A stretch of DNA of 64,000 nucleotides, taken from NCBI GenBank assembly GCA_964036045.1, contig OZ038380.1, positions 169,620,031 through 169,684,030 of the forward strand. Direction: 5' to 3'. Numbering within the stretch: position 1 is the stretch's first letter; the number at the start of each line of letters is the position of its first letter. Source of the stretch: Eutreptiella sp. 'Long Island Sound 2002'. Its lineage: Eukaryota > Euglenozoa > Euglenophyceae > Eutreptiales > Eutreptiaceae. Shown here piece after piece: positions 34,301 to 44,641 of the stretch. The notes under the pieces are model-generated. The model did not search any database. It was not told the origin of the DNA and was given only the letters and a program-made list of their open reading frames with translations. The position numbers and the translations under genes were made by a program.

Positions 34301-37300
34301 GCTTGGCGTTGTGCTTGGCGATGAGGTTGGGGACAGTGTAGGGCTGGGCGAGGGGCTTGCCGTCTGAGTAAGGCTGGGGCTTGACGTGGGACTGGACGTG
34401 GGGCTGGATGTGGGGCTGCCACTAGGGGTAACGGTCGGGGTGGACGTCAGCGATAACGTCGGAGATGGACTGGGTGTGGCAGTTGGGGTGGCTGTTGGTG
34501 TTAAGGTCGGTGTTAGGGTCATGCTTGCGCTTTGTGTAGGGCTTGTGGTGCAGGTGACCGATGCCGTGGGGGGTGGCGTAGCCGTCTCACTGCAAGATGG
34601 AGATGGCGACACGGAGGCCGTCGGGGTTGGTGTCGGGGTAACAGATGCCGTTGGGGATCGAGTTGGTGATTGCGTTAGGGATGAAGTGAAGGATGGCGTA
34701 GGGGTGCTGGTAAGGGATGGTGATGGAGACGGAGATGCCGTGATGGTTGACGTGGTCGTTGTGCTTCTCGTGGGCGTTGCACTTGAGGATGCCGTTGGCG
34801 TTGGTGATTGGGATGGGGTTTGAGATGTGGTTGGTGTGGGCGTTTGGCTTGCTGTGTGTGTTGGCGATGGGCTCAGGCTGCTGGTTGAGCTGGGTGTCGT
34901 CGAGGGACTCAGGCTGGAGGTGAGAGTGACGGAGGGCGTTGCCGATGGCGTCATGGAGGGGCTTCCTGATGCCGTTGGCGTGGGTGTGGCTGTTGCCGTC
35001 GGGCTTGGGCTTGTGGTTAGACTTTCTGTGGGGCTGACTGTGCACGTGATCGATGACGTTGGCGGTGGTGTGCAGGTCACAGTACTGGTCGGAGATGGCG
35101 ATGCAGAGCCTGTTGGGCTTGGGGTTGTCGAAGGCGATACCGTCGGTGACGACGTGGGCGATGTCGTGGAAGAGCACGTCAGCGAGGGCGTTGGGCTGCT
35201 CGTCAAAGATGCAGAGGGCGTTGACGATGGGCTCAACGTCGGGCTCGATGTTGGGCTCAACGTTGCAGTCGCTGTTTGGGATCCGGATGGGGTCGAGGTC
35301 GGCGATGCGGTCTGCGTTGGCGTGGCCGTGGGGCTTCCCGTTGATGTTGTCGTCGTGCTTGGGGTCTCCGTTGGACTACCACTGGGCGTCGATGAGGGAC
35401 TTGGGCTCGCCGTCGGGGTTGCAGTTGATGTCACCGATCCAGTTACACTGGGGCTTGCCGTGTGGCTGGGCGTCACAGTGGGAGTCGCCGTCTGCGTCGG
35501 GGTCAGGGTTGGGCTTTGCGTGGGGCTTGCGGTGCACGTCAATGATGAGGTCGGGGGTATTGTGCAAGTGCTGGTGCATGATGAAGATGGACTTGCTGAT
35601 GGCGTTGTGGTTGGGGTGCGCGATGGCGTAGTGGTCAGCGTAGTGGTCGGCGTAGTGCTTGGCGTTGTGCTTGGCGATGAGGTTGGGGACAGTGTAGGGC
35701 TGGGCGAGGGGCTTGCCGTCTGAGTAAGGCTGGGGCTTGACGTGGGACTGGACGTGGGGCTGGATGTGGGGCTGCCACTAGGGGTAACGGTCGGGGTGGA
35801 CGTCAGCGATAACGTCGGAGATGGACTGGGTGTGGCAGTTGGGGTGGCTGTTGGTGTTAAGGTCGGTGTTAGGGTCATGCTTGCGCTTTGTGTAGGGCTT
35901 GTGGTGCAGGTGACCGATGCCGTGGGGGGTGGCGTAGCCGTCTCACTGCAAGACGGAGATGGCGACACGGAGGCCGTCGGGGTTGGTGTCGGGGTAACAG
36001 ATGCCGTTGGGGATCGAGTTGGTGATTGCGTTAGGGATGAAGTGAAGGATGGCGTAGGGGTGCTGGTAAGGGATGGTGATGGAGACGGAGATGCCGTGAT
36101 GGTTGACGTGGTCGTTGTGCTTCTCGTGGGCGTTGCACTTGAGGATGCCGTTGGCGTTGGTGATTGGGATGGGGTTTGAGATGTGGTTGGTGTGGGCGTT
36201 TGGCTTGTTGTGTGTGTTGGCGATGGGCTCAGGCTGCTGGTTGAGCTGGGTGTCGTCGAGGGACTCAGGCTGGAGGTGAGAGTGACGGAGGGCGTTGCCG
36301 ATGGCGTCATGGAGGGGCTTCCTGATGCCGTTGGCGTGGGTGTGGCTGTTGCCGTCGGGCTTGGGCTTGTGGTTAGACTTTCTGTGGGGCTGACTGTGCA
36401 CGTGATCGATGACGTTGGCGGTGGTGTGTAGGTCACAGTACTGGTCGGAGATGGCGATGCAGAGGCTGTTGGGCTTGGGGTTGTCGAAGGCGATACCGTC
36501 GGTGATGACGTGGGCGATGTCGTGGAAGAGCACGTCAGCGAGGGCGTTGGGCTGCTCGTCAAAGATGCAGAGGGCGTTGACGATGGGCTCAACGTCGGGC
36601 TCGATGTTGGGCTCAACGTTGCAGTCGCTGTTTGGGATCCGGATGGGGTCGAGGTCGGCGATGCGGTCTGCGTTGGCGTGGCCGTGGGGCTTCCCGTTGA
36701 TGTTGCCGTCGTGCTTGGGGTCTCCGTTGGACTACCACTGGGCGTCGATGAGGGACTTGGGCTCGCCGTCGGGGTTGCAGTTGATGTCACCGATCCAGTT
36801 ACACTGGGGCTTGCCGTGTGGCTGGGCGTCACGGTGGGAGTCGACGTCTGCGTCGGGGTCAGGGTTGGGCTTTGCGTGGGGCTTGCGGTGCACGTCAATG
36901 ATGAGGTCGGGGGTATTGTGCAAGTGCTGGTGCATGATGAAGATGGACTTGCTGATGGCGTTGCCGTTTGGGTGCGCGATGGCGTAGTGGTCAGCGTAGT
37001 GGTCGGCGTAGTGCTTGGCGTTGTGCTTGGCGATGAGGTTGGGGACAGTGTAGGGCTGGGCGAGGGGCTTGCCGTCTGAGTAAGGCTGGGGCTTGACGTG
37101 GGACTGGACGTGGGGCTGGATGTGGGGCTGCCACTAGGGGTAACGGTCGGGGTGGACGTCAGCGATAACGTCGGAGATGGACTGGGTGTGGCAGTTGGGG
37201 TGGCTGTTGGTGTTAAGGTCGGTGTTAGGGTCATGCTTGCGCTTTGTGTAGGGCTTGTGGTGCAGGTGACCGATGCCGTGGGGGGTGGCGTAGCCGTCTC

Positions 37301-40300
37301 ACTGCAAGATGGAGATGGCGACACGGAGGCCGTCGGGGTTGGTGTCGGGGTAACAGATGCCGTTGGGGATCGAGTTGGTGATTGCGTTAGGGATGAAGTG
37401 AAGGATGGCGTAGGGGTGCTGGTAAGGGATGGTGATGGAGACGGAGATGCCGTGATGGTTGACGTGGTCGTTGTGCTTCTCGTGGGCGTTGCACTTGAGG
37501 ATGCCGTTGGCGTTGGTGATTGGGATGGGGTTTGAGATGTGGTTGGTGTGGGCGTTTGGCTTGCTGTGTGTGTTGGCGATGGGCTCAGGCTGCTGGTTGA
37601 GCTGGGTGTCGTCGAGGGACTCAGGCTGGAGGTGAGAGTGACGGAGGGCGTTGCCGATGGCGTCATGGAGGGGCTTCCTGATGCCGTTGGCGTGGGTGTG
37701 GCTGTTGCCGTCGGGCTTGGGCTTGTGGTTAGACTTTCTGTGGGGCTGACTGTGCACGTGATCGATGACGTTGGCGGTGGTGTGCAGGTCACAGTACTGG
37801 TCGGAGATGGCGATGCAGAGCCTGTTGGGCTTGGGGTTGTCGAAGGCGATACCGTCGGTGACGACGTGGGCGATGTCGTGGAAGAGCACGTCAGCGAGGG
37901 CGTTGGGCTGCTCGTCAAAGATGCAGAGGGCGTTGACGATGGGCTCAACGTCGGGCTCGATGTTGGGCTCAACGTTGCAGTCGCTGTTTGGGATCCGGAT
38001 GGGGTCGAGGTCGGCGATGCGGTCTGCGTTGGCGTGGCCGTGGGGCTTCCCGTTGATGTTGTCGTCGTGCTTGGGGTCTCCGTTGGACTACCACTGGGCG
38101 TCGATGAGGGACTTGGGCTCGCCGTCGGGGTTGCAGTTGATGTCACCGATCCAGTTACACTGGGGCTTGCCGTGTGGCTGGGCGTCACGGTGGGAGTCGA
38201 CGTCTGCGTCGGGGTCAGGGTTGGGCTTTGCGTGGGGCTTGCGGTGCACGTCAATGATGAGGTCGGGGGTATTGTGCAAGTGCTGGTGCATGATGAAGAT
38301 GGACTTGCTGATGGCGTTGTGGTTGGGCTAGCGCTGGGTGTGAGGCTGGCACTGGTAGATGGAGTACTCGATGGAGTTGTGCTGGGCGATGAGGGTGAAG
38401 AAGGTGAAGGGCTGGGCGAGGGGCTTGCCGTCTGAGTAAGGCTGGGGCTTGACGTGGGACTGGACGTGAGGCTGGAGGTGGGACTACCGCTTGGGGTAGT
38501 GGTGTGCGACAATGTTAGTAACGGTGTCATGGAGGGGCTTCCTGATGCCGTTAGCGTGGGTGTGGCTGTTGCCGTCGGGCTTGGGCTTGTGGTTAGACTT
38601 TCTGTGGGGCTGACTGTGCACGTGATCGATGACGTTGGCGGTGGTGTGCAGGTCACAGTACTGGTCGGAGATGGCGATGCAGAGCCTGTTGGGCTTGGGG
38701 TTGTCGAAGGCGATGCCGTCGGTGACGACGTGGGCGATGTCGTGGAAGAGCACGTCAGCGAGGGCGTTGGGCTGCTCGTCAAAGATGCAAAAGGGGTCGG
38801 CGACGTTGTGGATGTTGGGCTCGCCGTTGGCCGCATCGTTGCAGTCGCAGTCAAGGATCCGGATGGGGTCGAGGTCGGGGATAGAGTCTGTGTTGGTGTT
38901 GCACTGGAGGTTAGCGTAGCTTTTGGGGATTTCGTTGGGCTGTGGCTAGGGGTTGGCGTTGTCGTTTGAGTCGGCGATTGAGTCAGGGACGCAGATGGGG
39001 TCGAACTCGTGCTCTGTACTGCCGTTTGGGTTGTAGTTCGGGTCAGACTTGGAGTCAAGCTTGAGCTTAGGCTGGGTGTCAGGGTAGGGGATGGGCTTGA
39101 GGTTACCGTGGAGGTTACGGTTCCTGTGGCAATAGGCGTGGGGGAGGAGGAGCTGGACAAAGTAGTGCTCGGGCTGGAGGTTAAGGTTGGTGTTAGGGAT
39201 GGGGTTCGAGTTGCGCTCACCGTACAGCTTGGACTTGCAGTGGTAGTTGGGGTCAGCGTTGCGGTTGGTGTGGCCGTGGGGGTCGGAGTTTCACTGGAGG
39301 TCGGCGTCGATGCGCTTGTTAAGGTTGCGGTTGACGATGTGGTCGATGAAGTGGTCGGGGATGATGCTGGGGATGATGACATGGAGGGCGTCACGGTGCG
39401 GGTCTCTGATGCAGAAGGTGACGGGGACGGCGACGGGGTGGACGTCTGGGTGGGCGTCCCGGTTTGGGTTTGGCTTGCGGACCTGGACGGAGTTGAGGTG
39501 GGGGATGGGCTCTGCGATGAGGTTGGGCTTGGGGTTGCACTCAAGGTTTGCGATTGTGATGGGGTTGGGCTGGCAGTTGGAGTTGGAGTTGGGGTTGGGG
39601 TGTGGGTTGTGGTGTGTGTATCCGAGGGGCTCAGGCTTGGCGTTTGGGTTGTGGTGGAGGTGGGGCTGGCGCTTGCAGTCGGGGTGGCCGTTGGGGTCTG
39701 AATCGAGGTCGGAGATGAAGAGGGAGAGGCCGTCGGCGTTGGTGTGACAGATGAGCTCGGAGTCTCAGTTGGGCTGCTGGTTGGTGATGTGGTTTGGGAT
39801 GGAGGTTGGGTCACTGTGGGGGTTATGGTACCGGTTGGCGTTGGAGATGAGCTTGCTGTTGAGGTGGGAGACTGGGTTGGCGTTACAGTTGGGGTTGGCG
39901 TCATCGTTGGAGTCAAAGAGGAGGTACTGCCCGGGGTGCAGGTTGGCGTTGCCGTTAGTGTCGGGGACACAGATGGAGACGGTGTTGTTGTCGGGGATGG
40001 GGTGAAGCTGTCAGTTTGTGCACACGTTTGAGTCGGATCCGGAGTCAAGGTGCGCGTCAGAGTAGGGCTAGGAGTGTGTGTCCAGGTCTGGGTTGGGGTT
40101 GAAGTTAACATTCGGGTTGAGGTTGTGCTTCGGGTGGTGCTTGGGGTGGCGCTAGGCGACGGAGTTGGGCTTGGGGTTACGGTGGGGGTTACGGTGGGGG
40201 TCGATGTGATGGTCGGGGACAACGTTTGAGTTGGGGACTGAGTTCCTGTAGGGGTGTGGCTTGGGGTTGGCGAGAGAGTGATGGTCGGGGTACTCGTGGA

Positions 40301-42843
40301 GGTTTGGGTGGGCGTGGGGCTGAGAGTTGGCGTTGGGGTTGCTGTTGGGCTGGGTGTTGAGGTACATGTTGGGTTTGCACTGGGCGTCAGGGTGGGAGAC
40401 ACCGTGCCGGTGAAACTGTTGGTGGGGGTGTCGGTTGAGGATTCGGTTGGGGTTGAGGACGAGGTCGGGGTCGAAGACGATGATGGAGAAGGCGTTGGAC
40501 TGCACGTTGCAGTGGGGGTTGGAGTTGCGGTGTGAGTGGTGGTTGAGGTCGTGGTTGGTGTGCGGGTGCATGTTGGAGTGGACGTGCAACTCGGGCTCCG
40601 GGACAGAGTCGAGATTGGGCTGCAACTTGGACTTGGGGTGGGCGTTGAGGTCAGTGACGGTGTTGGCGTTGTTGTCGAGGTTAAAGAGCAGGTTCTCGTG
40701 GCCGTCACGGTTGTGGTTTGGGTGGGACTTCGGGTCATAGTTGGGGTGCTAGTCAGAGTTGGGGTAGGGGTTGATGTGGAGCTCGGGGTTGCAGTGCAAG
40801 ATGAGGTTTCACTTGAGCTCACACTGGCGGTCAAGGTGCGACTTGGCGTTCTGGTGAAAGTTGGGGTCATCGTTGGGGTTGGAGAGGGACTGCTTGATAG
40901 ACTTGCGGTCGTGGTCGCTGTCGGGCTTATGCTCTGTGACGGTGAAGATGTTGAGGTTGGAGTGGCTGATGTGGATGCCGTTGGAGTAGCGGTTTGGGTG
41001 GATGTGGGGCTCAAGGTTGGGCTTTGAGTCGGCGTGAAGGTCGGGGTCAGTGTGAGGGTTGGGGTGCAAGTGGGAGATAAGCTTGATAATGGAGTCAAGG
41101 TGAAAGTGCTGGTTGAAGTGGGGGTCAGGGTGCAGCTTGGGGTTTGGGTTGGGGTGGGCGTTGAAGTGGAAGATCGGGAGGGAGTTTGCGTGGGGGTTGG
41201 ACTTAGACTTGAGGTCGGAGTTGAGGTTCGAGTGGAGGTGGACGTCGAAGTTGTAGAACGGCTCGTAGTGAGGGTGGGGGTTGCAGTGGAAGTAAGGGTT
41301 GGGGTTGGGGTTGGGGTTGGGGTCGCTGTTGGCGTTGGGCTCAGGGTGGCACTTGGAGTGGCGCTTCGGGTTGCAGTCGCAGTGTGTGTCCTCGATTGGG
41401 TAGCAGTGAAGGTAGGGGTCCCAGTTGGCGTTGGGCTGGGAGTGAGGGTTGTGGTTGTGGTTGGGGTTAAGGTTGGGGATAAGGTTGAGGTTGGGGTTGG
41501 GCTTGGGCTGGGGCTGGGGCTGGCAGTTGCAGAGGGGGTTTCAGTGAAAGTCGGGGTTGCGGTCGAGGTCGGGGTAGAGGTGCAGCTTGGAGTCAGGGTG
41601 GGGGTCTCGCTTGGGGTTGAGGATGGGGTTGGCGTCGGAGTCGCGGTCGGAGATGGGGTCGGAGAAGGAGAAGGGGTCTCGGTGAGAGTTGCGGTTCCTG
41701 TTCGGGTCGGGATTGCGGTGGAGGACGACGTTGGCGTCGGCGTTGCGGTTGGAGATGCTGTCAGAGTCGAGCTGGGGGTCGGAGTTGGGCTCGGGCTCAG
41801 CGTTGGAGAGGGGGAAAGCGTGATGGTTGGGCTCGTAGTTGGTGTAGGGGTGGGAGTGCACGTTGGGGTTGTGGTGGAGGTCCGCGTTGGGGTCAGGGTT
41901 GGCGTTGGCGTTGGCGTTGGGGATGGGGTCAAAGTGGGGCTGGCAGTCGGAGATGGAGTTCCAGTGGGAGTTGAGGTGATGCTGGGCGTTGGTGATGATG
42001 TTGGTGATGGCGTTGGAGTCTGAGAGGGGGTTGACGTGGGTGTCACGGTTGACGTCGGCGTGGGCGTAGCAGTACGGGTAGGGCTTGGGGTGGGGCTGGA
42101 GGTGGGGCTCAAGGAGGGAGTTGGGCTGGTGGTTTGGGTTGGAGAGTGAGATGGGGTCGGCGAAGGTGTCGCAGTCTGGCTCGGAGTTGTGGTCGCGGAT
42201 GGTGTTTGTGTTGGGGTTGGAGTCGGGCTTGCGGTTGGCGTGGGGGTTGGTGTGAAAGTACCGCTCACGGTTGGACTGCAGGTCGAAGTTTGGGTACCGG
42301 TCATAGTTCCACTACATGTGGCAGTTGACGTTCGTGTCGAGGTCAAGGATGCAGTGGTGGTCCTGCTGTCCGTTGCAGTAGCAGATGGGGTGCCTGTTGC
42401 AGTTGCGCTTGGGCTGGGGCTTGGGGATGGGCTGAGGGTTGCTGTTGGGGTGGTAGTAGGGGTCTGGGTGGGAACGGGTGTTGATGTCTGAGTGTTGGTC
42501 GCACTTGGAGTCGGGGTGACGGTTGGGGTTGGGGTTGGGCTTGCGGTTGGGCTTGCGGTGGGGGTCGGGGTCGGAGTTGGGGTTGAGGTTGAGCTTGGGG
42601 TTGCAGTCATGGTATGGGGTCCTGTTTGGGTGATGCTGCTGGTTTCACTTGGGGTCCCAGTCGCGGTGGCCGTGGATGACGCGCTGCGGGAACAGCTTTG
42701 GGTTAGGGTCTGCGTTGATGTTGATGTTGGGCTCGGGGTCTCCGTGGGGTACGGCGTTGATGTTCCAGTCGCAGTGGAAGTCGAGGTTGAGGACACAGTC
42801 GATGACGAAGTGGCCGTGAAGGATGTTGTCGCCGTGGACGTCT
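19306..42843 (-). CDS. 23.5-kb single exon encoding a Ser/Thr/Pro mucin-like stalk and the start of an REJ-like domain
   Basis: The minus-strand frame is open for 23,538 bp (7,846 codons) between acceptor cctcatttgcag|agacg and donor gatgcag|gtatgc, phase 1 at both ends. Nearly all residues are S, T and P with some A, L, V and G, largely as alternating SPTPT dipeptides, so dense O-glycosylation and an extended, stiff extracellular stalk are expected. Cysteines occur in a recurring motif (T-C-T-x-PPT-x-S-x-TCT-x-SPT). Charged residues are rare until the last 85 residues, which leave the repeat ([13 protein letters not shown]) and end [11 protein letters not shown], like the start of an REJ/PKD fold. 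A GTG at 42796 begins an apparent ORF, but the exon extends upstream and joins the sushi exon in frame. Internal repeats make assembly collapse possible, so true length is uncertain. Confidence 0.88.
25783..27284. repeat. duplicated coding block, two copies 984 bp apart
   Basis: About 517 bp at 25783-26299 recurs at 26767-27283 with few differences (for example GGATCCGG versus GGATGCGG). Spacing is 984 bp, a multiple of three, so the mucin frame is kept. The intervening sequences differ from the 1,356-bp unit array that follows. Confidence 0.85.
27480..38960. repeat. tandem array of a 1,356-bp (452-codon) unit: 8 near-identical copies plus a truncated ninth
   Basis: The same landmark (GACTGGACGTGGGGCTGGAT) recurs near 27610, 28966, 30322, 31678, 33034, 34390, 35746 and 37102, exactly 1,356 bp apart. 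A ninth, diverged copy near 38458 lacks about 560 bp internally. Copies differ at scattered single bases shared between subsets. The period is a multiple of three, so copy-number changes keep the frame. Each unit encodes three Cys-PPT motifs. Confidence 0.95.
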
Positions 42844-44053
42844 CTGCAAATGAGGGTTCAGATTCGAAAGGGATACAGAGAATCTTGATGAGAAGAGGGG
42901 AGGGGGGGGGACTCCCTGAAGCCCAAACACCAGGCTAACAATAGAAGAGAGGAGGAGGGTCTGGGACCCAACATTTTGTGTACCAAAAATGGCCGGATCA
43001 GATTTTTTCTGTTGTAAATTCTGATGCCTATCGGCAAGACACCTCGCAGAGGGAGGGAGCACACTCAGTCAATCACTTAGGTAGCCACGAGGTTATTCAG
43101 AAGCCCTCCTTCCCCCCTCCAACACCCAAATACGGTCGGAAAAACACATAAAAAGGGTCTAAAACACTTCACGTAGGATATTACCCTACACTTCCCCTGC
43201 CACCTGCCACCTGCGGTGCTGTGCAGTGTGCCGCCGGTGGTGCACCGAACTGTCCTTGGGAGACCCCCCCCACGCACACAATACCCAAAAACAGGGTGAA
43301 AAACACACAAATACAGCCTAAAAAATGCTTTACGTAGCTTGGATGGTCATTGTGAGCGGTCACGATGTCATAAAAATAAGTTTCGCAAACTTCGATTTTT
43401 GAGCTGCCCAGGGTGAAAAACAACCGACGGCGGTTAGGCAACTGACGGCAGTTTGAGCGCAACTGACGGCGGTCAGAGAACAATCGAGGGCAGTGGGGAA
43501 GCAACCGACAGCGGTTGCAGAGTAATTTTGGGCGGTCTCTACGGTCCGTCTTCACAACAGTATACAAACATAAGACTGGGCGGGTTTCCAACTCCGGGGG
43601 GTACGGAGTATCAGAGCCCCTTGGACCACCCCCCACCACCACCAGAAGGGGCTCCCATGCCCGGACTCCACCAGGCATCACCGGGCCCCAAAGTTCACAA
43701 TGGGGTCCTCATATGCCTCGTACTCAGAACTGTTGCCTTTCCCAATCAGTTTTGAACCCAAAAAACTGTCAGCGTCTTCGGTGCCGGGTTTCACAGTGAG
43801 TGATCAATGGCCTGGCCACGGGAACCCCCCCGCACCCCCAGACCAAACGCTGTTTGGGGGCTCCAGTGGCCCCCACCGGCGGAGTTGAAAAAAAGTATCG
43901 GATCGCCTCCATCTTGAGGACCGCTCTCAATACTCTGGCTGGTCGGTGGATATCACGGGGAGAGGTGACGCCTGAGCGCAGCAGACCCCATCGCAGGGGT
44001 GGATATGGTGGGGGGGAGTTTTGCCAGCAGTTTTACAAGAGGACTGATGGCCC

Positions 44054-44061
44054 AAAAAAAA
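44054..44061 (-). terminator. T8 run, possible Pol III terminator
   Basis: Eight T in a row on the minus strand, about 10-20 bases after the tRNA-like sequence ends. This is the position of an RNA polymerase III stop signal. Confidence 0.4.
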
Positions 44062-44071
44062 CGCCAGAGCA

Positions 44072-44154
44072 GCTGCTGCCATGGATTTGAACCCAGGTCA
44101 ATCATGCTATAACCCTGTGCATATACCACTGTACTACTGAGCCAATCTGCCAGC
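44072..44154 (-). tRNA. tRNA-like sequence with A and B boxes (tRNA relic or SINE head)
   Basis: The minus strand carries TGGCTCAGTAG, matching the A box TRGYNNANNNG, and 40-odd bases later GGTTCAAATCC, a perfect B box. Both boxes are at tRNA spacing. The acceptor and T stems pair poorly (about three of five in the T stem) and I cannot place a convincing anticodon. It is therefore more likely a tRNA-derived relic or SINE head than a working tRNA. It lies inside an intron of the giant gene, same strand. Confidence 0.42.
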
Positions 44155-44464
44155 CCTGAACACAAGACAATACATTGCACAGGGGTTGGTGTATCCCATG
44201 AAGACAGTCCACACAGTGCAATCATTTCTTGACACATTTTGCTAAAATGGCTTGCAATTACGAATCATCTGTGCCCGAACTGGCAGAGCTAATCGTAATC
44301 GTAATCGTCATTCCGTCATCACTGCCTCCTGGCTCAACAGCCCCCTCCCCCCCACCCCCACCTTGGTAATGTCGTCACTATTATATCCACCCCTGCCCCA
44401 TCGCCATCGCCTTCGCCCTCCCCTTCCCCCCACCCCCTCCCCCACAGAAAGCCGTCCAACACAC

Positions 44465-44641
44465 CTGTTATGCAGTCCCCCGAGTAGGACCACACGCCAT
44501 TCGAGCCACAGGTGGCAGACGGGGTGCCGGAGCCGTACCAACCTGCCGCACAGACCGCAGAGCAGGACCCCCGCCCATAGTAATAGTAGTAGCTCGAACC
44601 CGTGAACGAGTACCCAGTCCTCGACGGTGTCCCGCAGTAAA
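44465..44641 (-). CDS. sushi/CCP-like exon 5 of the giant surface-protein gene
   Basis: 177 bp, phase 1-1; acceptor cgctgctcag|tttac, donor cataacag|gtgtgt. The 59 residues follow the sushi pattern: YCGTPS at the start, GSCSAVCAAGWYGSG in the middle, ATCGSNGVWSYSGDC at the end. Those four framework cysteines are present, plus the extra GSC cysteine; the cysteine after YSF in the other copies is Gly here. A Tyr run (SSYYYYYGRG) is shared by all copies. It joins in frame to the mucin exon. Sushi modules usually bind proteins or glycans outside the cell. Confidence 0.8.

Larger units (their letters stand above)
42844..44464 (-). other. intron (1,621 bp, phase 1) before the mucin exon
   Basis: Donor gcataacag|gtgtgt at 44465/44464, acceptor catttgcag at 42844. 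Besides the tRNA-like sequence it holds degenerate tandem repeats at 43085-43345 (AAAAACACA-AAA...TTTACGTAG, two copies) and 43425-43525 (about 23-bp CAACTGACGGCGGTT units). No other exon recognised. Confidence 0.6.

Noticed and set aside
19218-42938. Dozens of plus-strand ORFs reading [10 protein letters not shown] and minus-strand ORFs reading HPNPNPD
   Set aside because: They are the same hexamer-like repeat read in other frames. Only the Ser/Thr/Pro frame is open across the whole 23.5 kb and ends in non-repetitive sequence at a splice donor.
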